Source: Ecdyonurus torrentis (lineage: Eukaryota > Arthropoda > Insecta > Ephemeroptera > Heptageniidae). Taken from it: DNA of 64,000 bases. The notes beneath the pieces were generated by a model. That model was not told the DNA's origin. It searched no databases and saw nothing but the letters and a program-made list of their open reading frames with translations. The stretch's first letter is position 1. Each line of letters opens with the position of its first letter. The stretch covers positions 156,501-220,500 of the forward strand of contig OX439136.1 of assembly GCA_949318235.1 (NCBI GenBank), read 5' to 3'. Made by a program: the position numbers and the translations under genes. Of this stretch, positions 53,148-64,000 are shown piece by piece.

Positions 53148-54714
53148 ATGCAGGAATACGAAAAGGTTCGGAATCGTATACTTGAAGTGTTGCCTCACTT
53201 AACACCTGATATATTGAATATGTACCTACAAAAGCTCACTGAACTTGGAATTGAACTCAAATCCCAGCTAAAAATGATCAAACAAGAAGATTTAGTGTCA
53301 TTTATTCCTCCAATACCGTTAAAAATGCTCCATGAAAATTGGAATGAAACTACTGCTAATAAGCAAACAGCAGTTTCAATTACAAGTAGCATCGTAAGAG
53401 TTCAACAATTAATGCCAGCTGTTGGTTTTGATATTATAGAGGACTCATTAAGAAATAAAACAATACTCACTCTTGAAAAATAAAAAGTTTTAGCTGAGAA
53501 AATAGTTTTTTTATTTTTTATTTTTATTTGATATTTACTGTATGTCTTATTAAGCCCCCGTATTCGAAAGGACTGCTGAGCAGTGAAAGAAGGTAGCCAG
53601 GAAAGGCAAAGGAGCCCATGTTAAACCTAATCTCCCCTTTGAGGGGTGAAAGGATGTAAAGGAAGAGGTGGAGTGTTGGTAGAAAGGATTGGAAGGTAGC
53701 GGCTGTGGCCTATATAGTTAGGAACTGCCCAGTCATTCGACAGGGTGGTGCATGCAGGAAATCACAGAAAACTGCATGCGTGGACAGCCGACATCCAAGA
53801 ATTACCTTGGATGCCTGGCTGACCTCTGCAACTCAGTAGCACACACACAAGTCAAGCCACACATGCTTTAAAATATTGTAAAAAAATATAATCTAACACG
53901 TCCTTTAAATCAAAATCAGTGTGAATTTATTGGTCAGCAATTAATCGGACACGAAACCTATGGCCACTTATTTACGGACCGTAACATTCAAGGTGTCTCA
54001 GGTAATGGATACGTAGGGATTGCAAACATATTACTTGAAAAATCAGCACATATGGCACGTGGTGCTCCTTCAACTTCTCCATCTGCACAATTGCACGTGC
54101 CACTAGGGCAAAAAAGAAATAAATATGGTTGCATTGTTATTAACTACAAAACACTGCCTAGTGGTAAAACAAAACAATCATTTAAACAACAAAAGAAATT
54201 GATCCAAGACTAAGTGAATAAATCTGAGTGGAATATTATTCAAATTGAACAGAGTATGGTAGTATTGTTTACTAATATACACAAGGATCTAAATAGAACT
54301 AAAAATCAGATGCAGGTGGATTCAAGTGACGATGAAGATGAGAGCACAAATCCATTGTCTGCTGGGCAAGCCAAGCTGAAGTATCCATTTCTATTTGAAA
54401 TGCAGTATTATTGTGCATATTTCAAAAAGTTTACTGCTGGAGTTGATGCAATAGATTGCTTCAAAATATTGTATAATGAATATTTATCTGCATCATTTAA
54501 GTATCTCACTCGAACAGCAACTCGAAAAGATATTCAAGAATTTATAGAGTTTGAAATAGAGTTGGAAGCTGCCGATATCTGCACGTCTTCAAGGCAGCCA
54601 CATATAATGACAGTGCTGTAGATTAGCATGTATCAAGTCCAAGACAAGATGGCGAAATTAAATCCCACCATGCTTTTTTATCACATAAAGGTACCTTTCA
54701 ATATCAAATTATAT
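53148..54714 (+). pseudogene. Unrecognised protein gene in the duplication, copy B (less damaged)
   Basis: The first segment, MQEYEKVRNRILEVLPHLTP to a stop at 53481, is intact here. It has a helical pattern YLQKLTELGIELKSQL and MIKQEDLVSFIPPI, somewhat like SAM-type bundles. The frame resumes at about 53890 after an inserted repeat (RPLNQNQCEFIGQQLIGHE, GNGYVGIANILLEKSAHMAR, HVPLGQKRNKYG). It hits a TAA at 54211, in the codon next to copy A's TGA, and ends with the acidic and helical region before the TA repeat. The shared frame and the concentration of differences at silent sites suggest it once encoded protein. Family unknown. Confidence 0.5.
53505..53866 (-). mobile_element. Retroposon-like insertion unique to copy B
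   Basis: Absent from copy A, where GAAAATAGTT joins AAAAATATTG directly. On the minus strand it ends in an A-rich tail (AAATAAAAATAAAAAATAAA), as SINE or LINE 3' ends do. GC-rich body; it contains a hairpin GCATGCAG-loop-CTGCATGC at 53750-53779 related to those at 57086 and 57485. Target duplications are not clear. Confidence 0.72.
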
Positions 54715-54717
54715 ACG

Positions 54718-55053
<336 letters not shown>

Positions 55054-55202
55054 AAATAATTAAAAAATAACATAAATAAAAATATATTTTTTTATAAATA
55101 TATAATAATATTTTTTCTTTGGTAATTATTATTTTTAAATAATTTTTAAACGTATTAATAATTATACGACTATGAACGCATGTGCATTGTAATATATATT
55201 TA

Positions 55203-55440
55203 ATTAATTGTCACCATGCTAGATTTTGAATTATGATTTTTTGAAGTTTTAGTCCCATAAGAGCCCATGTTAATTTCAATAATTAATTTCTCTCTTATCT
55301 GATGGTCACGGGTTTGGAAAATTTTATCATAGGTAGCTGTTACTGTTAACTTTCAAATGTTTTCATAAACTTTGGAAGTTTTCTTTTTAGATTTTGAGAT
55401 ACAAGCCAACTATATACAATCCTTAAGGCTATTTTACAAT
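55203..55440 (+). repeat. Single arm of the long-inverted-repeat family
   Basis: GTCACCATGCTAGATTTTGA, GATGGTCACGGGTTTGG, AGGTAGCTGTTACTGTTAAC; same family as 40365-40690. Confidence 0.72.
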
Positions 55441-55479
55441 TTACTGCGCAAAAGTTATGACATACACATTCAAAAAAAT

Positions 55480-55780
55480 CGTTGAAAATCTTGTCCACAG
55501 TTTTACAATGCTTTAATTATTGTGTAATCAACGGTTATGACGTCACTAAACGTTGACAATCTAACGATAAAAACGTAAATGACGTCACAAGCGTTAGAAT
55601 CACAATGGAATAAACGTTAATATAAACTTGGCCGTTACAAATCTCCAATTTTTAATTTATTCTCAACGCTTGTGACGTCACTAACGTTTTGATTATTGAA
55701 ATATCAACGTTTAGTGACGTTATAACCGTTGATTACACAATACTTAATGCATTGAAAAACTGTGTACAATATTTTCAACG
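55480..55780. mobile_element. MITE with about 115-bp inverted ends
   Basis: CGTTGAAAATCTTGTCCACA, then GTGTAATCAACGGTTATGAC and GACGTCACAAGCGTT, are mirrored to the right end ATATTTTCAACG. Four TGACGT sites, two per arm. Confidence 0.85.
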
Positions 55781-55901
55781 TGCAGTTTTTTAGTGTGTGG
55801 TATCATTACGTTGGATCCCTCGGTCCTCATGAATATTTGAAGTTAAAAACATTTAAACCTGGTGATGACTCAAAAAATATAATTAATTGTTTGAAATATC
55901 T

Positions 55902-56252
55902 TTTTAAAGGAATAGACCAGAGAAAAACATAATCATTTATATCACACAAAAAAAATCACACAAAAAATAACATTAGTTCATTTCAAAACCCAACAGTAGA
56001 CCCGTAGCAGTGATCAGAAAGTTCGATTTATGCAACACGTACAACATTTTTATACTAATTTTTGCATGTTTCTGACGTCATAAACATGAATTTTCACGCA
56101 ATTTGCATAATTTACAGTATTTTCACGCTCCCTTGTGGGGCTACATTAACATTCTGCATGGTAAAAATTGTAATCAGTTTTGAAGATCCCATTTCGTGTT
56201 TATTCATATATTTAAAAGCACATGTTGTTTTATGTGGTCTATGGCTTTAAAT
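55902..56252 (+). mobile_element. TTTAAAGG.ATAGACCA MITE, copy 1
   Basis: Starts TTTTTAAAGGAATAGACCAG and ends TGTGGTCTATGGCTTTAAA. The interior has TTTTTGCATGTTTCTGACGT and GTGGGGCTACATTAACATTC, shared with 61650-61994. Confidence 0.8.
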
Positions 56253-56378
56253 GTTAGTGACTCATAATGCTTGATCGCACCTTAATCAAGCACATAAAAT
56301 TCAATGACTATATTTCATATCTCCTGCATTATATATAATTATGATATAACATAGTGTAACCCCGTCAAATCAAGAGTA

Positions 56379-56590
56379 AAGCATTATTCATATGACGCGT
56401 AAATTTGACGCGCGTCAACGTGCGTCGACGCGCGTGACAAAGCTGGAACAATGTAAACAAATGGAGCCGTTCACATGTAATTTTCAAAAACCATGTGAAC
56501 GGCTCCATGCGTTTACATTGTTCCAACTTTGTTACGCGCGTCGACGCACGTTGACGCGCGTCAAATTTACGCGTCATGTAAATAATGCTT
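56379..56590. repeat. Near-perfect 212-bp palindrome with CG-rich arms
   Basis: AAGCATTATT...ATGACGCGTAAATTTGACGC at the left is mirrored at the right. The arms include GACGCGCGTCAACGTGCGTC, CATGTAAACAAATGGAGCCG-type and GAGCCGTTCACATG. The loop is about 15 bp (TAATTTTCAAAAACC). The two strands give near-identical ORFs because of the symmetry. Confidence 0.92.
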
Positions 56591-56735
56591 AACACGCGCT
56601 TGAAAAAACATTGCATAATATATTCTTATGTTTTCATTATTATTGTATAAAACTAATCTTAGACTCGATCGCGCATATTGCATGATTTAAGTATTACATT
56701 TTAAATATATAAATAATTGAATCATCTTCCTGCTT

Positions 56736-56938
<203 letters not shown>

Positions 56939-56939
56939 T

Positions 56940-57670
56940 TGCCATATTGTGTTATTGTGCTATACACCAATCCCAGTCCCAGTCAAGACATTGTCTTATC
57001 GACAGCTAAGGACTTTACAAATAATGGAAAAGCACACACGGGCCGACCAAGGCCTAAGTACACAGCCCGGCATTCACCATGACATCCTAGAGAAACCGTG
57101 GAAACATCTAGGCAGGCTGGTCGGTGCAATCACATCAATCATGCACTTCCTGAATACTGTGCGTCGTCATGGAATGCATGTAAACATACATCGTGCAACG
57201 TGTTGTGCTCTCACACTTGACGTACGCACCCAGCAGTGGCTCGAACCTATACTTGGTGAGGAGTACAGAGTTACGAATCAGCTGTCTTCACCACTCGGAC
57301 ATACCAGCGAGGTCCAACCTCCAGGCGAGATACAACATATTATGCAATTTAGTTATTTACAATGTTATTATATACTGAATTTACATGTCCGATACTTCCG
57401 AAACCCTATCATAAGATTCGCGGGTTCTTCCATGGCGGGTCGGCCAAGGCCTTGCAAATCCTTCCCGGCATTCGCCTTTACATACCGAGGAAACCATGGA
57501 AACCTCGGTCAGGAAGGTCGCCAATGGATTCCCTGATATATCCATTACTTCCCGAATGTGGATTCCCGGTGGCTTCAGTTTTTTTTATGAAAAATCTTAA
57601 TGAATCGAAGCCGTGTCCCGTCATGGACGAGTCAGACACGCATTCACTTAGCTATTATTGCTCGATTTAA
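56940..57670. repeat. GC-richer region with two diverged copies of a hairpin repeat
   Basis: 57037-57125 and 57437-57525 share CGG.C.GGCCAAGGCCT-like, CCCGGCATTC and a hairpin whose stem differs but still pairs (CCTAGA with TCTAGG; CCGAGG with CCTCGG). Open frames up to 195 codons exist but show no domain, so I treat them as repeat-derived. The composition resembles arthropod retroposon 3' regions. Confidence 0.6.
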
Positions 57671-58175
57671 AGGGTCTGATGTTTACTTACATAAGTTATA
57701 TATTTGATAATATATTTTAATGTTTTGCTTTCAAATTAATTTTTTTAGTGTAAATGAGTTGTGCCTAACAATATAAAATAAAAATATATTCAAGCTCCCA
57801 TGTACAGTACAGTACAAAACCTTCAAAAAAAATTTGAAATCCGTCCCTGAAGTTCTTTACCCCTATCAAGGCCCTATCGGTACACTGTGACGTCAGATAC
57901 GTGATATAGCCGCAAAAATTAAAATAAACAAAAATAAATACAAAATCAACATGTTGGTGTCTAATTCATGGATAATAAGGTATGGTAATTATCAGTCTAG
58001 TATTCTAAATAATAAAAAGGCAAGTTAAATTAATAATACCGATAAAAAATATACTTTTTATGTGCATAAAATGGTTATAGTTAATGGTTTCGGGTTCATT
58101 ATCAATGGAAATTTTCCCTCTACTAATTTGTAATCAGGTAAATTCAGAACATAATGTGTGTAAGATGCACATTAT
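57671..58175. other. A/T-rich spacer
   Basis: One GTGACGTCAGATACGTGATA string at 57888; nothing else. Confidence 0.4.
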
Positions 58176-58485
58176 TATAGGGTGTATGCATTCATGTTAA
58201 AGTCGACGCCATGTTGGATAACTCAATAACATGGGTAGCATAGGACACAAAATCATTTTGTCAGTATAAAACCACTATGCAATATTTTTGAGAGCATTGA
58301 TGTTGTAAATATGTTGAATTAGTATCTCAAGTATGTGAGAAAAATAACAATTAGCAAAAAATTAACCAATTTCCCAAACAAAATTGGCTTAAATGAAGTT
58401 TGTCCTATATTGAGCAATGTTATTCACTACTCCAGTATGGCCTCCAAGCGCCATAAATATGACGTCATGCGCATACACCCTATAT
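58176..58485 (+). mobile_element. AGGGTGTATGC MITE, copy 4
   Basis: The best-preserved ends: TATAGGGTGTATGCATTCAT to GACGTCATGCGCATACACCC-TATA. The inverted termini are AGGGTGTATGC; TA repeats flank it. Confidence 0.87.
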
Positions 58486-58487
58486 AC

Positions 58488-58692
58488 CGAGGGCATTTTG
58501 GTACTAGTGCATATTCCGCGGGTGCATTTTTTGGCACATGTGCATTCTCCGCGCTCACCTTTTTTGAAACATCTTTATACGCTTAGTCTGTACAGATGTG
58601 CCATTAGTAGGCGTGGCGTAGATTGCACATGTGCCAAAATTGCACCCGCGGATATTGCACAAGTACCAAAATGCCGCGTAGCCCTCGATACG
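58488..58692. mobile_element. Foldback element C, compact, with 33-bp periodic arms
   Basis: CGAGGGCATTTTGGTACTAG at the left end; CCAAAATGCCGCGTAGCCCT at the right. Units TTGGTAC, TTGGCAC and TTGAAAC start at 58498, 58531 and 58564, 33 bp apart, each followed by a GTGCATTCTCCGCG-like core. The inverse arm holds GCACATGTGCCAAAATTGCA. It shares terminal and unit motifs with element B but lacks a long spacer. Confidence 0.82.
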
Positions 58693-58812
58693 TAATAATT
58701 AATATATTGATATATGATATGTGTGTATTAGTTACAAATAAAATAGTTATATGCAAAAATATCAACTGAATTTTAAATGAAATATGATATTTAATAGACA
58801 GAACAGGCATAA

Positions 58813-59121
58813 TATAGGGTGTATGCGGATGACGTCATATTTATTGCGCTTGGAGGCCATACTGGAGTATTGCATAACATTACTCAGCATAGGACAAACT
58901 TCATTTAAGCCAATTTTCTTTGAGAAATCCGTCAATTTTCTGTTTATTTAATTTTTACCACATACTTGAGATACTAATTCAACATATTTACAACATCAAT
59001 GCTCTCAAAAATATTGTATAGTGTTTTTAAACTGGCAAAATGAGTTCTTGTCCTATGCCACCCATGTTATTGAGTTATCCAACATGGCGTTGACTTTAAC
59101 ATGAATGAATAGACCCTATAT
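58813..59121 (-). mobile_element. AGGGTGTATGC MITE, copy 5
   Basis: TATAGGGTGTATGCGGATGA to TGAATGAATAGACCCTATAT; inverse orientation to copy 4, 330 bp away. Confidence 0.85.
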
Positions 59122-59159
59122 AACAATCTGTTTGTAATATATATATATATATATATAAT

Positions 59160-59400
59160 AAGGCGACCGTTGTCGTCATAAGAATTGTGTAAATGCAAGT
59201 AAAGAATCAAGGTAGAATTGGACGCCGCTGTAGCTCAATGGTCAGAGCAGTGGAGCGCAAATCCAAAGGTTGTCGGTTCGATTCCGGCCGCCGTCGTCCC
59301 TTTTAACTGTTTGACTTTATTTGCATTTATATGATTCGTCTCAGATAGTGTTATAGTGCTAGATAAATATTTTCAAATATTTATATATTATACTTTGATA
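59160..59400 (+). repeat. tRNA-like repeat unit, copy 3
   Basis: Flank GGCGACCGTTGTCGTCATAA, core tRNA-like sequence at 59224-59300, flank ATTTGCATTTATATGATTCG to TATTATACTTTGATA. A further copy of the unit lies at about 59576-59812. Confidence 0.8.
59224..59300 (+). tRNA. tRNA-like sequence, copy 3
   Basis: GCCGCTGTAGCTCAATGGTC, GTGGAGCGCAAATCCAA, GTCGGTTCGATTCCGGC, then CCCTTTT. Boxes A and B intact; C33 and a mismatched acceptor stem. Confidence 0.55.
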
Positions 59401-59575
59401 CAAATATCGCCATCTCGTGGAGTTTTGATCTACACTATGTGTAGTGAAGAAAAACTATATCATTTGAAGTTTACACATAAATCCCGCCGCACGGGTAAAT
59501 TTCCCCTCTTGCGAGGGGAGTCAGCTGTTTAAAGAGAGGCTGGTTTGTAAAAACAGGTGCCTCAGGCAGCGAAAA

Positions 59576-59810
59576 AGGCGACCATTGTCGTCATAAGAAT
59601 TGTGTAAATGCAAGTAAAGAATCAAGGTAGAATTGGACGCCGCTGTAGCTCAATGGTCAGAGCAGTGGAGCGCAAATCCAAAGGTTGTCGGTTCGATTCC
59701 GGCCGCCGCCGTCCCTTTTAACTGTTTGACTTTATTTGCATTTATATGATTCGTCTCAGATGGTGTTAAAGTGCTAGATAAATATTTTCAAATATTTATA
59801 TATTATACTT

Positions 59811-59812
<2 letters not shown>
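59576..59812 (+). repeat. tRNA-like repeat unit, copy 4
   Basis: Same unit as 59160-59400, 417 bp further on. The two share about 240 bp with few differences; the intervening DNA is found in inverse near 51270. Confidence 0.8.
59641..59717 (+). tRNA. tRNA-like sequence, copy 4
   Basis: Core identical to copy 3 except close to its 3' end (GCCGCCGCCGTCCC). Followed by TTTT. Confidence 0.55.

Positions 59813-59895
<83 letters not shown>
59812..59895. repeat. TA microsatellite
   Basis: About 84 bp of TA directly after the repeat unit. Confidence 0.95.
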
Positions 59896-59900
<5 letters not shown>

Positions 59901-59978
59901 TTAAACTTTATGAAGGTGTAGAAATAATCATTATAGGCGGTGTGGAAAAAGGTGCGCTAATTTCTTGTCCAAATTTCT

Positions 59979-60425
<447 letters not shown>

Positions 60426-60730
60426 CCTGATGCACACATGGTTACAATGCGAGATCAGAATTTGTATAAGGATAACTATAAGTACCTCTTTATAGGTGTT
60501 TTAAGTCAATAACAATAAATTTTTATTGTTATTATTTGGTAGGCAGTAACACACAGCACTATATAAGTCGATATATAAGAGATGAATATATTGCACATAC
60601 ACTTACAGACAGGTATAGACCCGCAACGAGGATTAATAGCTGTGTTACCAATCACTTGTGCAATCACTTTACTATAATATATATATATAATATTTATAAA
60701 ACCCAATTAAAAATAGTAAAACATTTAAAA

Positions 60731-61042
60731 TATAGGGTGTATGCGGATGACGTCATATTTATTGCGCTTGAAGGCCATACTGGAGTAGTGAATAACATTG
60801 CTCAGCATAGGACAAACTTCATTTAAGAATTTTTTTTTTTTTTGGGAAATCAGTTAATTTTTTGTTTTTGTTATTTTTCTCAGATACTTCAGATTCTAAT
60901 TCAACATATTTACAACATCAATGCTCTCAAAAATATTGCATAGTGTTTTTAAACTGGCAAAATGATTTATTTTCCTATGTCACCAATGTTATCGAGTTAT
61001 CCAACATGGCGTCGACTTTAACATGAATGCATAGAACCTATA
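60731..61042 (-). mobile_element. AGGGTGTATGC MITE, copy 6
   Basis: TATAGGGTGTATGCGGATGA to ATGAATGCATAGAACCTATA. Inserted in the left arm of the long-inverted-repeat element. Confidence 0.85.
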
Positions 61043-61375
61043 TATTTATGTAATTAGGGGGGACTGCGGGGAGTCGTGATCGCAACATCGGCAAAAGTAA
61101 AACCTGGAATAATCACATTATTAACTTTTTTATATTTTATATGCACACAATATACATATTGTTTAAACGTATTTACACATATAGCAATGTGCAACATTAA
61201 CTTTCTTTCGATTAATAATTGTAATTTTTCCCCCATTCCAAAATTAGAAATAATTAAAATCTTGAATTTAAAAATTAATTAGCACCAAAAAAATTAAAAA
61301 AAAAATAGTAGAAATTATTTCAATCATTTTGGAAGAGTGAAAGAGAGAGAAAATTATTTTAAGTTATGTAATTTA

Positions 61376-61654
61376 CTTAAAGCCACTCTCCAGACCAGAC
61401 AACATACCCTTTTATTTTATTAAACACTTTATGATTCCCAAAAGTACAATTATTTTGTCCAAAAACCCAATCGTGACGCCTTAAACGTATAAGAAAATTT
61501 TCAACTTATGCAACCCGCATCACTAGTCATGACGTCAGAAATAGTGTGTTTTACATTTGGGTAATAATTAAATTTGAAAATGTTACTGAGTGACCCCAAT
61601 TTGTATTAATTGAAATAAAAATACATGTTGTTTAGTCTGGAGAGTAGCTTTAAA
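61376..61654. mobile_element. MITE with CTCTCCAGAC ends
   Basis: ACTTAAAGCCACTCTCCAGA...CAGACAACA at the left mirrors TGTTGTTTAGTCTGGAGAGT...AGCTTTAAAG at the right. The interior has GACGTCAGAAAT. It abuts the next MITE at TTTAAAGG. Confidence 0.82.
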
Positions 61655-61994
61655 GGAATAGACCAGAGAAAAACATAAGCATTTATATCACAAAACACTT
61701 GATGCGATTTACATAAATAACTTTAGTTTGTCTCAAAACTCAACTGTAGCACCGTAGCAGAGATTTGAAAATTTGATTTATGCAACCCGCACAACATTTT
61801 CATACTAATTTTTGCATGTTTCTGACGTCTTAAACATGAATAGTCACGCAAATTGCATACTTTATAGTATTTTTACGCTCTCTCGTGGGGCTACAATAAC
61901 ATTCTGGTAAAAATTATCAACAGTTTTGAAGATCCCATTTCGTGTTTATTCATTAAAAATCACGTGTTGTTTTATGTGGTCTATGCCTTTAAGG
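61650..61994 (+). mobile_element. TTTAAAGG.ATAGACCA MITE, copy 2
   Basis: Partner of 55902-56252: starts TTTAAAGGAATAGACCAGAG, ends TGTGGTCTATGCCTTTAAG, followed by a poly-A run at about 61996-62020. Confidence 0.82.
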
Positions 61995-62682
61995 TAAAAA
62001 AAAAAAAAAAAAAAAAAAACTGTGGTGATTACTTATTTTGCATAGAATAACATTTAAAGGTATAATACTTGTTCACTTTTGTATATATATCAGTTTTCTG
62101 CTTAAAGTATTGAAGCGTGTTTCCCTGCTCTCTCTCTTTCTCTCTCTCTCTTTCAAAATGATAGAAATAACGTATAAAGATATATAAATATATTTTGTCA
62201 CTTATATGCTAATTAATTTTTAAATTAAAGTTGGTTATTATTTTCTTATTTTGGAATAGAAAATAAAATTAATAAAAAAGCTACAAAATTTTTAATCAAA
62301 AGAAAAGTTATCCCTGCACATTACTTTATATGTGTAAATATGTTTACACATATATATAAAACTTTTATCAATGCAATTAAAATAAATATTTTTACGTAGT
62401 AAAAAACAAAAAAAACTAAAATGATTATTTTATTGCTGCTTACTTTTATCGATGTTGCGATAACGACTCCCCCCCCTTAATACCATATATATTTTAAATA
62501 TTTTACTATTTTTAATTGGGTTTAAATTTATTTATCAATATTTATTATAAAAAATTATCATTTGCAGTCGAATTGCGAGTTTATTCTATTAATTATTAAA
62601 AAAAAATGTAACGTTTTGATAATATAAAAAAATGTCCGCTTATAATATTGTTATTATATTTTGGGAATCACATCGCCTGAGG

Positions 62683-63200
62683 TAGAGCTGTAAAAAACTC
62701 GAAATTTTTTTAGCCCGGGCTGAAATTTTTTAGCCCGGTTTGACTTGAAACCCGGGTTTAGCTTGAAATTGAGCTTAAACTCGAAAAAGGAGCCAAAGCT
62801 CGGAAAGCTCGACATTTGAGCCGAAGTTTAAAAACGAGCCTTCGAGCCTATTTGAAAAAAAGCTCGATTTTTATAGTGAAATTGTTGTTTTTGAAAGTTA
62901 AAAGTCATAAATAAAATTAAAAAAAAAATATATATTTTTTTAACCAGTTTATTTTGCATGATAGAATATTGAAAATGCTATTTTAAACAAAAATTACTAA
63001 CATTTTTTTCTTTGCTGTCTTTAAAAATTGTACTTTAGCTCGATTTATTTTCAAAAGTTTGTTTTTTTCACGAGCTCAGCTCGAAAAAGCTCGTTTTCGA
63101 GCTAAAAGCTTGAAATTCGGGTTTACTATTTTCAAAAAAACGAGCACCCAAAGATTTTGGCCCGGGCGGGTGCCCTAACCGGTTTAAATTTACAGGTCTA
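62683..63200. mobile_element. Compact hAT-type element with perfect 8-bp target duplication
   Basis: The ends are TAGAGCTGTAAA at 62683 and the inverse TTTACAGGTCTA ending at 63200. GCCTGAGG is duplicated at 62675-62682 and 63201-63208. The 518-bp body is dense in AGCTCGAAA and GCCCGGGC motifs in both orientations (for example AGCTCGAAAAAGCTCG near 63078), like subterminal transposase-binding repeats. No protein is encoded. Confidence 0.92.
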
Positions 63201-63208
63201 GCCTGAGG

Positions 63209-64000
63209 GCATTGATAAAGTAACAATGCAGTACTGCGTTGCATTTACTTATCAGTTACTCGGCAGTTTGCCTATATTGCAAGGCGTCACAAAAACAAGA
63301 GGACACATTTTTCTTGGAGGAGTGTACATAGTTTTAAATTGTCTACCTGAAGTGTTTCGCGTCTATATATCGAGTGAGCAGCAGAGATACAACCAATAAG
63401 CTAGCACCCGAGTTTAGGAAAACGAAAAACAAGTCTTAATATTTTTTCTATAATAGCTAGAAGCTAAAAAATATTTTATATAAAATGGCTGGTTTATTAG
63501 CTTTCTGGTACATTTTTAAAAATAAAATTATGACGCAAATTAACAAAGTTAATTAATATTTGAGCGCGACTTTTGGTCTTGTTTTTACAACTGTGAAGTT
63601 CAACTCGATGTCAAAAGTTTAGTTAACATTGGATTGTAATGAAGTTTTTACACAAAATACGAAACTGAACAGCGTATACAAGGATGTTTTTTTTTTTGGC
63701 AACCTCAAAAAATTAGCAAAATTATTTACACTTTTCTAATTTAAAAAATTAGCGTTAAAATGAAGCTACAACTTTGAAATTTAGCGTCAGTATTAGACAT
63801 TAAAGTGAAAATGTTTGCTGAAAAAATAAATTATTTTTGATCATTTGTTACAATTTTACAATTTAATTGAATAGTTTAGAATAAATGAAAAAAGTGAAAA
63901 AGAAGAAAAAAAAAGAAGAAAAAAGGAAAAAAAGAAAAATTTTGTTAGCTACTAAAAATTCGCTGTGCTAAGCTACTACATAATTTTATTTTTGTTTATC
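63209..64000. other. A/T-rich DNA to the window edge
   Basis: CTACCTGAAGTGTTTCGCGT at 63345 matches 24062. A purine-rich tract lies at 63885-63940. No gene supported. Confidence 0.4.

Larger units (their letters stand above)
60678..62545. mobile_element. Long-inverted-repeat element disrupted by MITEs
   Basis: 60678-60730 (AAACCCAATTAAAAATAGTA) pairs with 62490-62545. 61053-61285 (GGGGAGTCGTGATCGCAACA, then CACATATAGCAATGTGCAAC) pairs with 62208-62480. A MITE at 60731-61042 interrupts the left arm, and two more fill the centre. Arm identity is moderate, so the element is old. Confidence 0.78.

Noticed and set aside
56949..57670. ORFs of up to 195 codons
   Set aside because: They cover two diverged copies of one repeat with RNA-like hairpins; no conserved domain is visible.

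Overview
The window is non-coding-rich, very A+T-rich animal DNA, most likely from an arthropod. Three things point that way: spliceosomal introns (GT-AG) in a transposase gene, long TA, CT and CA microsatellites, and transposon families common in arthropods and some other invertebrates (mariner-like and intron-bearing IS630/Tc1-like transposases, a zinc-finger protein with a 2A-like NPGP motif, a LINE with a C-terminal Cys/His region). Species cannot be fixed from sequence alone. I see no convincing conserved host housekeeping gene. Two single-domain genes, P2X7 C-terminal-like (22.5-23.1 kb) and macro domain (37.9-38.4 kb), are the best candidates for intact proteins, and both may also be transposon cargo.

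Layout. 0-4.6 kb: 3' part of a 2A/zinc-finger element, split by a 2,878-bp hAT-like insertion with 8-bp target duplication. The insertion holds nested palindromes, a 10-12 bp satellite and a 5S rRNA-like fragment. 5-8.8 kb: exons of a Tc1/IS630-like transposase, interrupted by a 2-kb insertion and carrying Lys at the third catalytic position. 10.8-14.1 kb: first copy of a segmental duplication holding an unrecognised broken gene. 14.1-14.7 kb: 72-bp minisatellite. 15.2-16.2 kb: inverted mariner remnants. 17.7-18.4 kb: SF2 helicase pseudogene. 21.8-27.1 kb: P2X7-C-like gene and several small hairpin elements. 27.9-31 kb: two copies of a long-inverted-repeat element. 32-33.5 kb: Tc1-type non-autonomous element. 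34.6-36.1 kb: LINE reverse transcriptase. 37.6-38.4 kb: macro-domain ORF. 41.1-44.5 kb: two foldback elements with 33-bp periodic arms. 45-48.2 kb: second, fuller copy of the 2A/zinc-finger element. 50-51.6 kb: MITE and tRNA-like inverted repeats. 51.6-55.2 kb: second copy of the segmental duplication. 55.2-64 kb: a dense cluster of MITEs, palindromes, tRNA-like repeats, a third foldback element and a compact hAT element with perfect 8-bp target duplication.

The window is best read as a layered transposon graveyard. Paralogous pairs inside it (1-4.6 kb with 46.5-48.2 kb; 10.8-14.1 kb with 51.6-55.2 kb; 27.9 kb with 30.0 kb) act as internal controls and expose insertions that each member acquired later. 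The most interesting signal is a foldback-type family (41.3-42.5, 43.2-44.5 and 58.5-58.7 kb) whose inverted arms are built from GC-rich repeats with an exact or near-exact 33-bp period.
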